From: an uncultured Saprospiraceae bacterium
Lineage (GTDB): Bacteria > Bacteroidota > Bacteroidia > Chitinophagales > Saprospiraceae
Length of the DNA: 53,062 nucleotides
Assembly: GCA_938007965.1 (NCBI GenBank)
Contig: CALLMH010000101.1
Span: 1 to 53,062 of the forward strand
Direction: 5' to 3'
The notes beneath the pieces were generated by a model that saw only the letters and a list, made by a program, of their open reading frames with translations, did no database searches and was not told the DNA's origin. A program made the translations under genes and the position numbers. Of this stretch, positions 44,882 to 53,062 are shown one piece after another. Each line of letters opens with the position of its first letter. Position 1 is the stretch's first letter.

Positions 44882-46177
44882 TCAAAAGATGGCGTGCGTA
44901 ATTCCAAAGTCTATATAACTATTTATAAACGGCTGGTATTTTCCCGCTTGAAATTCACTGTCTCTATAGCCTAATTGGAAAATTACTCTAAGCTGGGTAG
45001 CGGGTGTGAAGTAATGGTTGTACACGCTAGTAATATTAAGTAATAGCCGAGCCGCTGAAAATTGATCAGGTTGATTTTTACTAAAAATAGCATTCATTTC
45101 TACTTCTGAGTCTATCCCAAAACTGAAGTTATTTCTCGCACTTGGGATGTACATCCAACTTAGATCATATTCCATCCTTGCCGTTACTACAGAGTTGTCA
45201 TCGTTATTTAATATGAGATTCTCATCAATAAAGTTCTTGTTGTAAGCGACATCAATTATGCCACTGTACCGTATAGTTCGCATCCATTTAGAATCTATGT
45301 TCTTATATTTGAGGTGTTCCATGATTCCTGTTGCGCCATTATTGAGTTCTGCAGAAATTGGATTGTTTGGTGCGTTTTTTCTATACCTAGAGAATGGTTG
45401 AAAAGTCATCTCGAATCTAGATCCATTATTTCGATTAGCAACAATATCGAACTCAAAGGTGTCCTCTATGATAAGTATCGCCATAGTAGATAGCTGATCT
45501 ATCAGCTCATTTTCTATCAGATAATCGATGATGAATTCTAAGATTGCTATGTCTCTAAGCCGAAAATCTAATATCCTAGACGTACGAACAAGTCCTAGCA
45601 GATCAGCAAATGCGGTGATTTCATCATGAGTAGGGATGCGCAATAGTAGGTTGTTGTCCTCCAATCCTTGTAATATTTGTACGGCGATCCATGCACTATT
45701 TACATTTTCGATTCTACCGAATCCTATACCTAAGTCCAGCCTGAGTCCTCCAAAACCTTCATTTCTTTTGCCTCCATTGATGGGATTTATGCGATTGTCA
45801 TAGATTAGGTTAGCTGTATATCCAGTTTTTAGGTATCGATTATTAACATACGCTCTCTTCTCGGTGGTTCTGTCTGCTTTGATAAAAGAACCTTTGGAAA
45901 TGTCGACAGACCCAAACTGCCGCATGTAGTATTGCTTACTTTTGTCGTTGAGAAATTTTTCATGGAGAATATTTGCTCCTATGTTTAAGTTGGTATTTGC
46001 GTCTCCACCTTCTACATTCACTAAGTCAGAGCCCTCTAATCTTCCTGATGGTGATATAGTAAGTTCACTTCTTTCAAATACTACCTGCTTATAACTATCA
46101 AGATCATATATTATTTGACGCTGACCATATATGCATGAAGTCTGGATGAATAGCAAAATTAAGGTGGGGAATTTCAT
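44882..46177 (-). CDS. Probable outer-membrane beta-barrel protein
   Basis: No family recognised. The real start is likely ATG 46177, which gives a signal peptide MKFPTLILLFIQTSCIYGQ. The longer frame (46216) adds 13 residues. The rest has amphipathic beta-strand periodicity (for example MEYDLSWMYIPSARNNFSFG, LRVIFQLGYRDSEFQ) and ends in Phe (THAIF), typical of outer-membrane barrels. A helical stretch (about 195-245, LLGLVRTSRILDFRLRDIAI) interrupts the barrel. Last gene of a three-gene minus-strand cluster, 85 bases after the T9SS type B gene; it may assist surface display of that partner (inference). Confidence 0.6.
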   Translation of the reverse strand: MKFPTLILLFIQTSCIYGQRQIIYDLDSYKQVVFERSELTISPSGRLEGSDLVNVEGGDANTNLNIGANILHEKFLNDKSKQYYMRQFGSVDISKGSFIKADRTTEKRAYVNNRYLKTGYTANLIYDNRINPINGGKRNEGFGGLRLDLGIGFGRIENVNSAWIAVQILQGLEDNNLLLRIPTHDEITAFADLLGLVRTSRILDFRLRDIAILEFIIDYLIENELIDQLSTMAILIIEDTFEFDIVANRNNGSRFEMTFQPFSRYRKNAPNNPISAELNNGATGIMEHLKYKNIDSKWMRTIRYSGIIDVAYNKNFIDENLILNNDDNSVVTARMEYDLSWMYIPSARNNFSFGIDSEVEMNAIFSKNQPDQFSAARLLLNITSVYNHYFTPATQLRVIFQLGYRDSEFQAGKYQPFINSYIDFGITHAIF

Positions 46178-46262
46178 AAGTGATATTATGTCATTATAGC
46201 TTTCTCTTGCATTCATGAACTCTCGGATTGATGATGTCGATGACTGTAGTTATAGATTTATA

Positions 46263-48116
46263 TTACTTTAAGACGGTGATGCTTTTAGAGATTTCCTCGA
46301 CAGTACCATTTATATATCGAGCTTTTAGATAATATAGGTATACGCCATTAGAAACAGGACGATTTGTAGCATAGCCATCCCATAAGTTCTGTCCACTTTC
46401 TACTGTAGTGTTTTCTATATTGTACATCTGGTTACCCCATCTGTCATACACGCTAAACTGTATGATGGATGATAGACTGCGACCGAAGTAATTGATAGTC
46501 ATGAAATCATTGACCCCATCTTCATTGGGCGAAAATATATTCGGTATGTTTATCAAGTTCTGCTCATCGACGGTCAAAAACAATGAGTCTGAAGCCACGC
46601 AATTATTCTCATCGGAGACAGTTACGTTTACATATCCATTATTGAATTGCAGTAAGTTGACCTCCAAGCAATCATCACAATCAAATTCTCCATTGGAGGA
46701 CCATGATATATTATCGAATTCCTGAGAATAGCTTGGAGCGATAAGTAGTTCTTGACCCAATAGTACGGAAGCATCGGGACCGATATCTACCGATATTTCT
46801 TCTGGTTGATTAAGTGTAATAACCAACTCTTCCGTACAAGAAAATCTATCAGATGCTATGATGGTATACTGTCCCGCACTAAGATCATTAGTGACGGGGC
46901 TTCCTTGATTGTCCAATAACTCAGACGACAGTCCGCCGTATCCACCTGATAATTGTGTTACAGAAATAGAACCATCACTAAATTCATAGCAAGATGGATC
47001 AGAAACCATGGCATCTATTATGATTTCGTTTTCCGGAACAAAGAGAAGATCTAATATGATCGTACTATCGCACCCTCTGCTCGATTCGAAACTCTCCATG
47101 TATATGCCACTTGATTCTAATATTTGGTTGCCAAATTGGTACTGCTCACCAATACAGACGGTGTCTATCTGAGGATAAGTGTCTGGTAAGACTGTTATTT
47201 TTAAAATGTCAGAGATAATTCTGCATTTTTCATTCTCTATGTTCATGATATTTCCGGAGGATAAATACCTATAATAATATACACCTACATCAAACTGGGT
47301 GTGTGTGATCGTCGATGTATTGTTATCCATTATAGTCTCCCAATTCATTGAGTCTGTACTTGTCTGCCACAAGATGGCAAAGCTTGCTCCATCCTCAGAT
47401 TCAATATCAGCGACTACGGTGAGTGGATCATCATCAACACAGAGGAATATATTACTAGACTCATCGTCTAACCCGATGAATGATGTTGGTCCGCAAGGTC
47501 GAAAAGATATGTTGTCGAGTGCGAGGTCATTCCCTGCACCACCGGGGGCATTGTTTCGCAGTGATAATTTTATTGAAGATTGTATGTTGGTAGTGGTGAA
47601 TGAAAATCCGAATTTGACCCATTGCTCTGTCTGGGGGATATTTCCAGTTTCATATACTACCAAGTCATCGATCAAGAAGGTGACATTAGGTTCTATGTGA
47701 TCAGTGGTTTCGACACTGACAAGATTGATAATATCAGCTGAGAATTCATAGTTAGTGTTTTCGCAGAGGCCGTCTACGACTTCCTCATAGAATATACCAG
47801 GCTCATAACTGCCATTTACTACCATCATATATCCATTGGGATCAGGTGAGTTATCTTCTATTTGTATCCAGCTGGGATAGAGTCCTACGAGCGCACTAGT
47901 TCTACTACAGATAGTATATGCTCCATCGAATGGGACTTGAGTCGTATAGGTATAGCCAGGAGCGATATTAGGATTTGATAATACTACAGGTGCTGCCCCT
48001 GATCCGAAGTCTCCCGAAATGAAAATATTTTCTCCAAGATTTCCAGTGCACACGCCTTGTGCCATAGCTAAGGCACAATGGAGTATAATCAGAGGAAGTG
48101 TTATTAAATATTTCAT
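46263..48116 (-). CDS. T9SS type B sorted surface protein (gliding-motility-associated C-terminal domain)
   Basis: 617 aa: signal peptide (cleavage near AMA-Q), an N-terminal carbohydrate-binding-like beta domain (about 20-210, with ALDNISFRPCG at its end), Ig/SprB-type segments (SCYEFSDGSISVTQLSGGYG, about 375-450), and the type B CTD (about 530-617: NIFSPNEDGVNDFMTI, VYDRWGNQMY, LWDGYATNRPVSNGVY). Exported by the type IX system and displayed or released. Middle gene of the cluster: 21 bases after the Tox23-like gene and 85 bases before the beta-barrel gene. Probable adhesin. Confidence 0.88.
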   Translation of the reverse strand: MKYLITLPLIILHCALAMAQGVCTGNLGENIFISGDFGSGAAPVVLSNPNIAPGYTYTTQVPFDGAYTICSRTSALVGLYPSWIQIEDNSPDPNGYMMVVNGSYEPGIFYEEVVDGLCENTNYEFSADIINLVSVETTDHIEPNVTFLIDDLVVYETGNIPQTEQWVKFGFSFTTTNIQSSIKLSLRNNAPGGAGNDLALDNISFRPCGPTSFIGLDDESSNIFLCVDDDPLTVVADIESEDGASFAILWQTSTDSMNWETIMDNNTSTITHTQFDVGVYYYRYLSSGNIMNIENEKCRIISDILKITVLPDTYPQIDTVCIGEQYQFGNQILESSGIYMESFESSRGCDSTIILDLLFVPENEIIIDAMVSDPSCYEFSDGSISVTQLSGGYGGLSSELLDNQGSPVTNDLSAGQYTIIASDRFSCTEELVITLNQPEEISVDIGPDASVLLGQELLIAPSYSQEFDNISWSSNGEFDCDDCLEVNLLQFNNGYVNVTVSDENNCVASDSLFLTVDEQNLINIPNIFSPNEDGVNDFMTINYFGRSLSSIIQFSVYDRWGNQMYNIENTTVESGQNLWDGYATNRPVSNGVYLYYLKARYINGTVEEISKSITVLK

Positions 48117-48137
48117 TTTTATATAATTGAGACCAAT

Positions 48138-49100
48138 TTAAAACAAAAGATTTGGATTCATAGAAAGCTGCCAAACAAGTTTTGGGTTTCTTATTTCTTG
48201 GTTATCGTCGAATAGGTAATCCTTTCCATCCTCCATTTTCATAGGAATATGAAGGTTTTTAGGATTCTTCATGAAGCTTGGTAAGAAGTACATATCATGA
48301 AATACTTTATTCTGAATGAGATTTCTAACTTGCTCTGCATCGACGCCTAAGTGCACGCCAGCATTCTGACCACTTCCTACATCTCTGATCATTCCGAAGC
48401 TCAATATCCCATGGGAGTATCTGCCACCCACAGCATCTTCCATTGATCGATAACCAAATCTTGATGGATAGTCTGATTCTTCCTCTCTATATTTTTTGAC
48501 GCCCTTTTGGGTAGAATCCCCCGTCCAGAAAAGCATATTCATATTAAAGTAGTTTTCTTCTTGGATCCAACCCAGTCCTATGGCACCAGTTCGGAATCTA
48601 TCGCGGTAGTTGAAGTGTCCTAGCAGATCATTGCTCAACTGTAATGCGAAATCATCAAACCTGAAGTGAAGCGTGCCCACCTTTTGAGCAGTCCCTATTT
48701 GATTGTAATAATATTCAAATGTATATCCTGCACTATTGCGACTATTGCCACTATCTAATAGTTTTATGTAATTGACCAGTTGATCTTCTTCGTTTCTAGA
48801 TCCCCACAGATAGTGCGCCGTGCCAAATATATGGTGTTCTATATGACGACCAGGTAAACCATAGTTTCTAAAATTATATGTAAGATCATAGCCTACTGCT
48901 AGTTCTGACTGTGGCGTGGCGAGATACTCGCCGATTACGCCTATACCGATATTATTGACGGGGGTCCCTATATTTACTTTTACTTGTAGATGGACTTTGT
49001 AATCATCCATCTGACCAGAGCAATGACATATTACTGATATGACAAGACATATCAGTTGTATTGATTTGATAAGTGAAAATGATAGATTTTTTTGCAGCAA
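48138..49100 (-). CDS. Secreted protein resembling the 'bacterial toxin 23' family
   Basis: 320 aa with TTG start (the only start keeping the hydrophobic signal segment, residues 9-30, cleavage near SGQ). The central and C-terminal parts carry FDDFALQLSNDLLGHFNYRD, RFRTGAIGLGW, NMLFWTGDS, and GGRYSHGILSFGMIRDVGSG. These resemble Bacteroidota proteins annotated as polymorphic toxin type 23 (DRYRTGAxxIGY... TGDP). No immunity gene, RHS or delivery domain is present, so a toxic function is doubtful. Beta-barrel-like periodicity makes an outer-membrane protein equally possible. First gene of the cluster. Confidence 0.5.
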   Translation of the reverse strand: MLQKNLSFSLIKSIQLICLVISVICHCSGQMDDYKVHLQVKVNIGTPVNNIGIGVIGEYLATPQSELAVGYDLTYNFRNYGLPGRHIEHHIFGTAHYLWGSRNEEDQLVNYIKLLDSGNSRNSAGYTFEYYYNQIGTAQKVGTLHFRFDDFALQLSNDLLGHFNYRDRFRTGAIGLGWIQEENYFNMNMLFWTGDSTQKGVKKYREEESDYPSRFGYRSMEDAVGGRYSHGILSFGMIRDVGSGQNAGVHLGVDAEQVRNLIQNKVFHDMYFLPSFMKNPKNLHIPMKMEDGKDYLFDDNQEIRNPKLVWQLSMNPNLLF

Positions 49101-49246
49101 AAGTTAAAATTTTAGGTCTTGATAAAGTATTAAGTCCGTATTATAAGACGAAAAGATAGGAATAATATGTTCGTTCATTCTAAACTTTCGTTTATTTAGT
49201 ATATTGTTATTTGTTAATGATAATTTTTAGAAGGGTAAAATATTAT

Positions 49247-51955
49247 ATGTTGAAGAGATTAGTGTCTGTATTTGTTTTTCTTATGATAGCATTGGTAGCT
49301 CGAGCTACGCACAACAGAGCGGGTGAGATCACTTATGTGCAGACGGGCCCCCTGACGATTATGATGACAGTGACCAGTTACACGAAGACCAGTAGTATCT
49401 CAGCAGATCGAGATAGTATAGAGATTTTCTGGGGTGATGGTACGAGTGAGTTCGTACAGCGTACAAATGGAAATGGTCAGCCTCTGGCCAATGATATCAA
49501 ACTCAATTTATACCAAAAAGAACATACATATCCAGGGCGGGCGACTTATACTATTGGGTTTGCTGATCCTAACCGGGTTGCGAATATCCTCAATGTCAAC
49601 TTTCCAAATTCTGTAGAGGTAGAGTTCTTTTTGTCGACTACATTTACATTGTTAGATCCACAGTTTCAAGGGACGAATAGTTCTGCTATCTTGCTGCAAC
49701 CACCGCTAGATAGAGCATGTGCGAATAAAGTATTTACCCATAATCCCAATGCATTCGATCCTGATGGAGATAGTCTATCTTATGAATTGGTCATACCAAG
49801 AAGTTCTGCGGAGAATGAAGTGCCAGGATACTTGTTTCCCGATGAGGTCAGTCCTGGTCCTCAGAATAGGGTGACATTAGACCCTGAAACTGGAGACTTT
49901 AGATGGGATACACCGAAGCAGCAAGGAGAATATAACCTCGCCATCCAGATCAATGAATGGAGAGATGGCGTATTGCTCAACTCCATCATCAGGGATATGC
50001 AGATACTAGTAGTCGCATGTGAGAGTGATCCTCCCACGATAGACGTAGTAGAAGAGCTATGTGTAATCGCAGGTGAAGAGATCAATCTAGATATAATCAT
50101 AGATGATATAGACGAAGGGGATAAAGTAGGCTTCATGGCATCAGGGGGTCCATTTCAGGTAGAGAATAATAAGGCAACGATAGAAAACTACAACGGATTT
50201 GCTGATCCAGAATATACGGTCAATTTCGTATGGCAGACCACTTGCAATCACATCTCAGACAGGTTCTATCAAGTGGTACTGAGAGCAGTGGACGATTCGT
50301 TTGCTGATAGTGTAGGATTGGCTACATTGAAAACCATAAGGATCAAAGTAGTCGGTCCTCCACCCCAAAATCTGGAAGCCGAATCCGAATCTGCTGGCAT
50401 TAGGATATTTTGGGAAGCTCCTTATGCATGTGAAGTTACAGATAATGAATTTTTTCAAGGGTTCTCAGTTTGGCGAAAGATAGGAAGCACCCCTCTGGCT
50501 ATTGATGATTGTGATCCAGGCCTTACTGGTAGTCAGTACGAAAAGATCGTATTCCAAACCAAAGCGAAACAAGATGGAAGATATACCACCTTAGATATAA
50601 ATGTGGAGAAAGGAATCACATATTGCTATCGAGTGCTTGCAGAATTTGCTCAGATATCATCCACAGGAAATCCCTATAATAGAGTAGAAAGTCTGCCTTC
50701 TGAAGAGGTCTGCCAACAGCTGGCTAGAGATCTGCCGATCATCACCAAAGTATCTATAACTAAGACGGAAGTAAGTAATGGTGAAGTACACGTGAGATGG
50801 GCAAAACCACTCGCTAATGATCTAGATACAGTGGTGAATGGTCCGCCTTACAGATACGAATTGTACAGGTCATTAGATGATGGGCTCAGTTTTGATCTTG
50901 TACCAGAGTTTACGATATCTACGCCTACTTTCTCCACAGAGATAGATACTAACTACTTCGATGCAGGGGTAAATACCGTAGATATTCAACCTCATTATAA
51001 TCTCAAATTTTACAGTAATAATATGGAGCTAGGAGTGTCCTCGGATGCATCCTCTACGTTCTTGATTGTAGCGCCTAGTGATGAGTTAAATGAGCTTACA
51101 TGGAGTGAATTTGTACCATGGAGCAAGGTCTCTTATAATGTATATGTAATGGAACCCAATGGTAATTTCATGTTGCTAGATAATGTGCCAACGGGCTCAT
51201 ACACGCATACGAACCTTATCAACGGAGAACAATACTGCTACTATATCGAAGCCATAGGGTCATATGACATAGCGAATATCGAGGATCCACTCATCAATCT
51301 ATCACAAGAGGTATGTAGTCTGCCGATAGATAATGTGCCGCCTTGTCCTCCAGTATTAGATGTATCAAATCTATGCAATGACGGTAGCGAGATCATAGAT
51401 CTATCAGAATTGATCAATACGCTGGTATATACACAACCTAACCTGGCATGCCCTGACACAGAAGATGCAGCGGGTTACTATATCTACTATTCAGAGATTG
51501 AGGGTGGAGAATTAGAATTGATAGATTCTATCTTAGATCCTACAATCAATAGATACATGCACGAACCTGACAGAGGCATCGCAGGATGTTATGCGATTTC
51601 TGCTTTTGATGGGAATGGCAACGAAAGTGAATTGAGCAATATACTGTGTGTAGACAACTGCCCGGCGTACGAATTGCCTAATACATTTACCCCAAATAAT
51701 GATGGAGCGAATGAACTGTTCGTACCGATTATAAATCGATTTATAGAGTCTGTAGATTTCACGGTGTATAATAAATGGGGGAATATAATATTCAAAACTA
51801 CAGAGCCACTCATCAGATGGGATGGTAAATCTTCTGGTGGAAATGAGGTCGCTGACGGGACATATTACTATACCTGTCGAATATTCGAACAGAGAGTGAC
51901 AGGCAGTATCGAAGGCAATGTAGAGCTCAAGGGACATATCAATGTAATAAGATAG
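49247..51955 (+). CDS. Large T9SS type B adhesin-like protein with FN3-like domains
   Basis: 902 aa from ATG 49247 (MLKRLVSVFVFLMIALVARA), chosen because it begins the signal peptide. The frame extends to a TTG at 49211. Mature start ATHNRAGEITYVQTG is followed by PKD/gliding-type modules (DPDGDSLSYELVIPRS at about 172), fibronectin type III-like modules (about 385-740), and the CTD (about 815-902: NTFTPNNDGANELFVP, VYNKWGNIIF, RWDGKSSGGNEVADGTYYY). Expected on the cell surface via T9SS. Divergent from the Tox23-like cluster. Confidence 0.87.
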   Translation: MLKRLVSVFVFLMIALVARATHNRAGEITYVQTGPLTIMMTVTSYTKTSSISADRDSIEIFWGDGTSEFVQRTNGNGQPLANDIKLNLYQKEHTYPGRATYTIGFADPNRVANILNVNFPNSVEVEFFLSTTFTLLDPQFQGTNSSAILLQPPLDRACANKVFTHNPNAFDPDGDSLSYELVIPRSSAENEVPGYLFPDEVSPGPQNRVTLDPETGDFRWDTPKQQGEYNLAIQINEWRDGVLLNSIIRDMQILVVACESDPPTIDVVEELCVIAGEEINLDIIIDDIDEGDKVGFMASGGPFQVENNKATIENYNGFADPEYTVNFVWQTTCNHISDRFYQVVLRAVDDSFADSVGLATLKTIRIKVVGPPPQNLEAESESAGIRIFWEAPYACEVTDNEFFQGFSVWRKIGSTPLAIDDCDPGLTGSQYEKIVFQTKAKQDGRYTTLDINVEKGITYCYRVLAEFAQISSTGNPYNRVESLPSEEVCQQLARDLPIITKVSITKTEVSNGEVHVRWAKPLANDLDTVVNGPPYRYELYRSLDDGLSFDLVPEFTISTPTFSTEIDTNYFDAGVNTVDIQPHYNLKFYSNNMELGVSSDASSTFLIVAPSDELNELTWSEFVPWSKVSYNVYVMEPNGNFMLLDNVPTGSYTHTNLINGEQYCYYIEAIGSYDIANIEDPLINLSQEVCSLPIDNVPPCPPVLDVSNLCNDGSEIIDLSELINTLVYTQPNLACPDTEDAAGYYIYYSEIEGGELELIDSILDPTINRYMHEPDRGIAGCYAISAFDGNGNESELSNILCVDNCPAYELPNTFTPNNDGANELFVPIINRFIESVDFTVYNKWGNIIFKTTEPLIRWDGKSSGGNEVADGTYYYTCRIFEQRVTGSIEGNVELKGHINVIR

Positions 51956-52192
51956 TATGCCGATCAAGAAATCATCAATTCATATGATAGTAATGGTAGT
52001 GAAGAATAAGTGATCCACCTATTGGAGCGGATTACAGTGTAACATAGATTTTTATGACAATACGTAGCCTTGAATCATAATGACTCATACCTCTAATCAT
52101 AAAGACAAGCACACTATCTGCAACAAATCACGAACTAAAATCATTGTATCATCGTAAGTGAAATGAATACGAAAACAGCAAAATAGAAATAC
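51956..52192. other. Intergenic region upstream of riboflavin synthase
   Basis: 237 bases without a gene. I looked for an FMN riboswitch-like pattern and did not see one. A TAgaTTTT variant of the -7 box occurs near 52045. Confidence 0.4.
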
Positions 52193-52789
52193 GTGTTTAC
52201 AGGAATCATAGAAAGACTAGGTAAGGTGACGGATATCCGTCAAGAAGGAACAAACTATCACTTTACAATCCAATCCGGGATCGAAGATGACATATACATC
52301 GATCAGTCCATAGCACACAATGGAGTCTGCCTTACGGTCGTTTCTATAGATGATGATAGCTATGTAGTCACCGCCATCAAAGAGACAATGGACAAGACAA
52401 ATCTCGGTACGGTGAAGGTAGGAGATTATCTCAATCTAGAGCGTGCGGCAATATCTGGAAGTACAAGACTAGACGGTCATATGGTGCAAGGTCATGTAGA
52501 TGGTACGACCAAGTGTCTTAGTGTAGAAGATGTAGATGGGAGCTGGTATTTCACATTCCAACTTGATAAGGACAACGCACCATTAGTTGTGAATAAAGGA
52601 TCTATCTGTATCAGTGGAGTTAGTCTTACTGTAGTAAATCCTACTCATGATCAGTTTCAAGTAGCAATCATCCCTTATACCTACGAGCATACTGGATTCA
52701 AATTTATGAAAACTGGTGATACGGTCAATCTTGAGTATGATATCATAGGTAAGTACGTACAGAGATATATGGACAACATAAGATCTTGA
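52193..52789 (+). CDS. ribE: Riboflavin synthase, alpha subunit
   Basis: Dismutates two 6,7-dimethyl-8-ribityllumazine molecules to riboflavin plus the pyrimidine precursor. Two tandem lumazine-binding repeats: MFTGIIERLGKV ... HNGVCLTVVSID (1-97) and LDGHMVQGHVDGTTKCL ... CISGVSLTVVNP (98-198). 198 aa is normal. GTG start, confirmed by the invariant MFTGIIE N-terminus. Single gene; other rib genes are not in the window. Confidence 0.95.
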   Translation: MFTGIIERLGKVTDIRQEGTNYHFTIQSGIEDDIYIDQSIAHNGVCLTVVSIDDDSYVVTAIKETMDKTNLGTVKVGDYLNLERAAISGSTRLDGHMVQGHVDGTTKCLSVEDVDGSWYFTFQLDKDNAPLVVNKGSICISGVSLTVVNPTHDQFQVAIIPYTYEHTGFKFMKTGDTVNLEYDIIGKYVQRYMDNIRS

Positions 52790-52834
52790 TAAGTGTTATT
52801 CTTTTAATACGCCATTTTAATCAAATATTACCTG

Positions 52835-52866
52835 TGCATTCCTCTCGACTTCGCTCGTCGGATGCA
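52835..52866. repeat. REP-like imperfect inverted repeat
   Basis: tgcat-tcc / gga-tgca arms with a further cgac/gtcg pairing and small bulges, in the only GC-rich patch of the downstream region (ctctcgacttcgctcgtc). It resembles short dispersed intergenic palindromes, but no second copy is present in this window. Confidence 0.35.
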
Positions 52867-52990
52867 AGAAAACGAGATAACGTAAAAATAGTTGAGACTT
52901 CTTGAAATCAAAATTTGATCCCAATAGCGTTAAAAGTCAGGTAAAGTCTTGAGATAAGAGATGGCTTGTTTAGCAAACACTCGTTTTTTG

Positions 52991-53020
52991 TTTCGTTTTT
53001 GGGTCAAGCCAAAAATGAAA
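52991..53020. repeat. 12-bp inverted repeat in the right-edge intergenic region
   Basis: tttcgtttttgg (52991-53002) / ccaaaaatgaaa (53009-53020), one G-T wobble, loop gtcaag. It could be a repeat element or the terminator of ribE, although it lies 200 bases downstream and lacks a distinct T-tract. No gene is recognisable from 52790 to the window end. Confidence 0.4.
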
Positions 53021-53062
53021 GCCCTAACGGCGAGTGGAAGTTTAGGTTGAAATTTATTACCT

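Noticed and set aside
48138-49100. Toxin-immunity module
   Set aside because: The protein resembles toxin 23 proteins, but no immunity gene, pre-toxin or delivery domain is adjacent.
51956-52192. Possible FMN riboswitch upstream of riboflavin synthase
   Set aside because: The conserved RFN-element core sequences could not be found.
1-53062. CRISPR arrays, insertion sequences, tRNA or rRNA genes, prophage
   Set aside because: None were seen: no regularly spaced repeats, no transposase or integrase, and no cloverleaf or rRNA sequence was recognised by eye.

Overview
The window is a chromosomal stretch of a Bacteroidota bacterium, most likely of the Saprospiria/Chitinophagia side of the phylum. 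The evidence is: DNA that is AT-rich by eye; several large secreted proteins ending in type IX secretion (T9SS) sorting domains of type A (M4 peptidase, thioredoxin-like protein, thrombospondin-3 protein) and type B (two gliding-motility-associated C-terminal domains); the Bacteroidota -7 promoter element TAnnTTTG in front of several genes; the zapA-rny gene pair; a DAHP synthase with a C-terminal chorismate mutase; and three mevalonate-pathway genes. No mobile element, CRISPR array, tRNA or rRNA is visible, so it reads as ordinary core chromosome. GTG and TTG starts are common, and several signal-peptide or motif arguments below move the start codon.

Layout. 1-7047 (+): an M4 metallopeptidase cut by the left edge, a family 9 glycosyltransferase, and a two-gene ATGA-overlapping operon (repeat protein with a peptidoglycan-binding-like tail, then a secreted thioredoxin-like protein). 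7150-14560: mfd (-), a luciferase-like monooxygenase plus SDR pair (+), and mutL (+). 14895-24001: a large T9SS protein (-), a VanX-like lipoprotein (+), then DUF937, HMG-CoA reductase and type 2 IPP isomerase (-), a TPR protein (+) and pdeM (-). 24394-29338 (+): PhzF-like isomerase, hemA, a coiled-coil protein, zapA, rny. 29463-33753 (-): the aromatic amino acid operon. 33850-38120: cupin (+), DUF1232, VOC and clpB (-). 38556-41909: a membrane protein (+), then rhodanese, mevalonate diphosphate decarboxylase and DUF4294 (-). 42147-52789: an OmpA/PD40 protein and a methyltransferase (+), a three-gene secreted/outer-membrane cluster (-), a large T9SS type B adhesin (+) and riboflavin synthase (+).

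The most exciting element lies in the 400 bases upstream of pheA, which carry no annotated gene. On the minus strand I read two tandem transcription attenuators. Each has a 19-codon leader peptide packed with Phe/Tyr/Trp codons (MIKNEIIFSNYYFWFYFNE and MAKTYFTYYWSFFYFKDRA), then a terminator-like hairpin, with a candidate antiterminator strand at the leader stop codon. They precede pheA - aminotransferase - tyrA - DAHP synthase/chorismate mutase, the entry and exit steps of aromatic amino acid synthesis, so the sensed amino acids match the products. Two successive aromatic-sensing attenuators on one operon are unusual and I do not know of a description of this arrangement.

Other points worth attention: the IPP isomerase reading frame extends upstream of its first ATG through the family's conserved N-terminal motif and has only ATT or CTG available as a start; a probably leaderless 15-codon ORF overlaps the monooxygenase start; and the zapA-rny gap holds a possible structured RNA.
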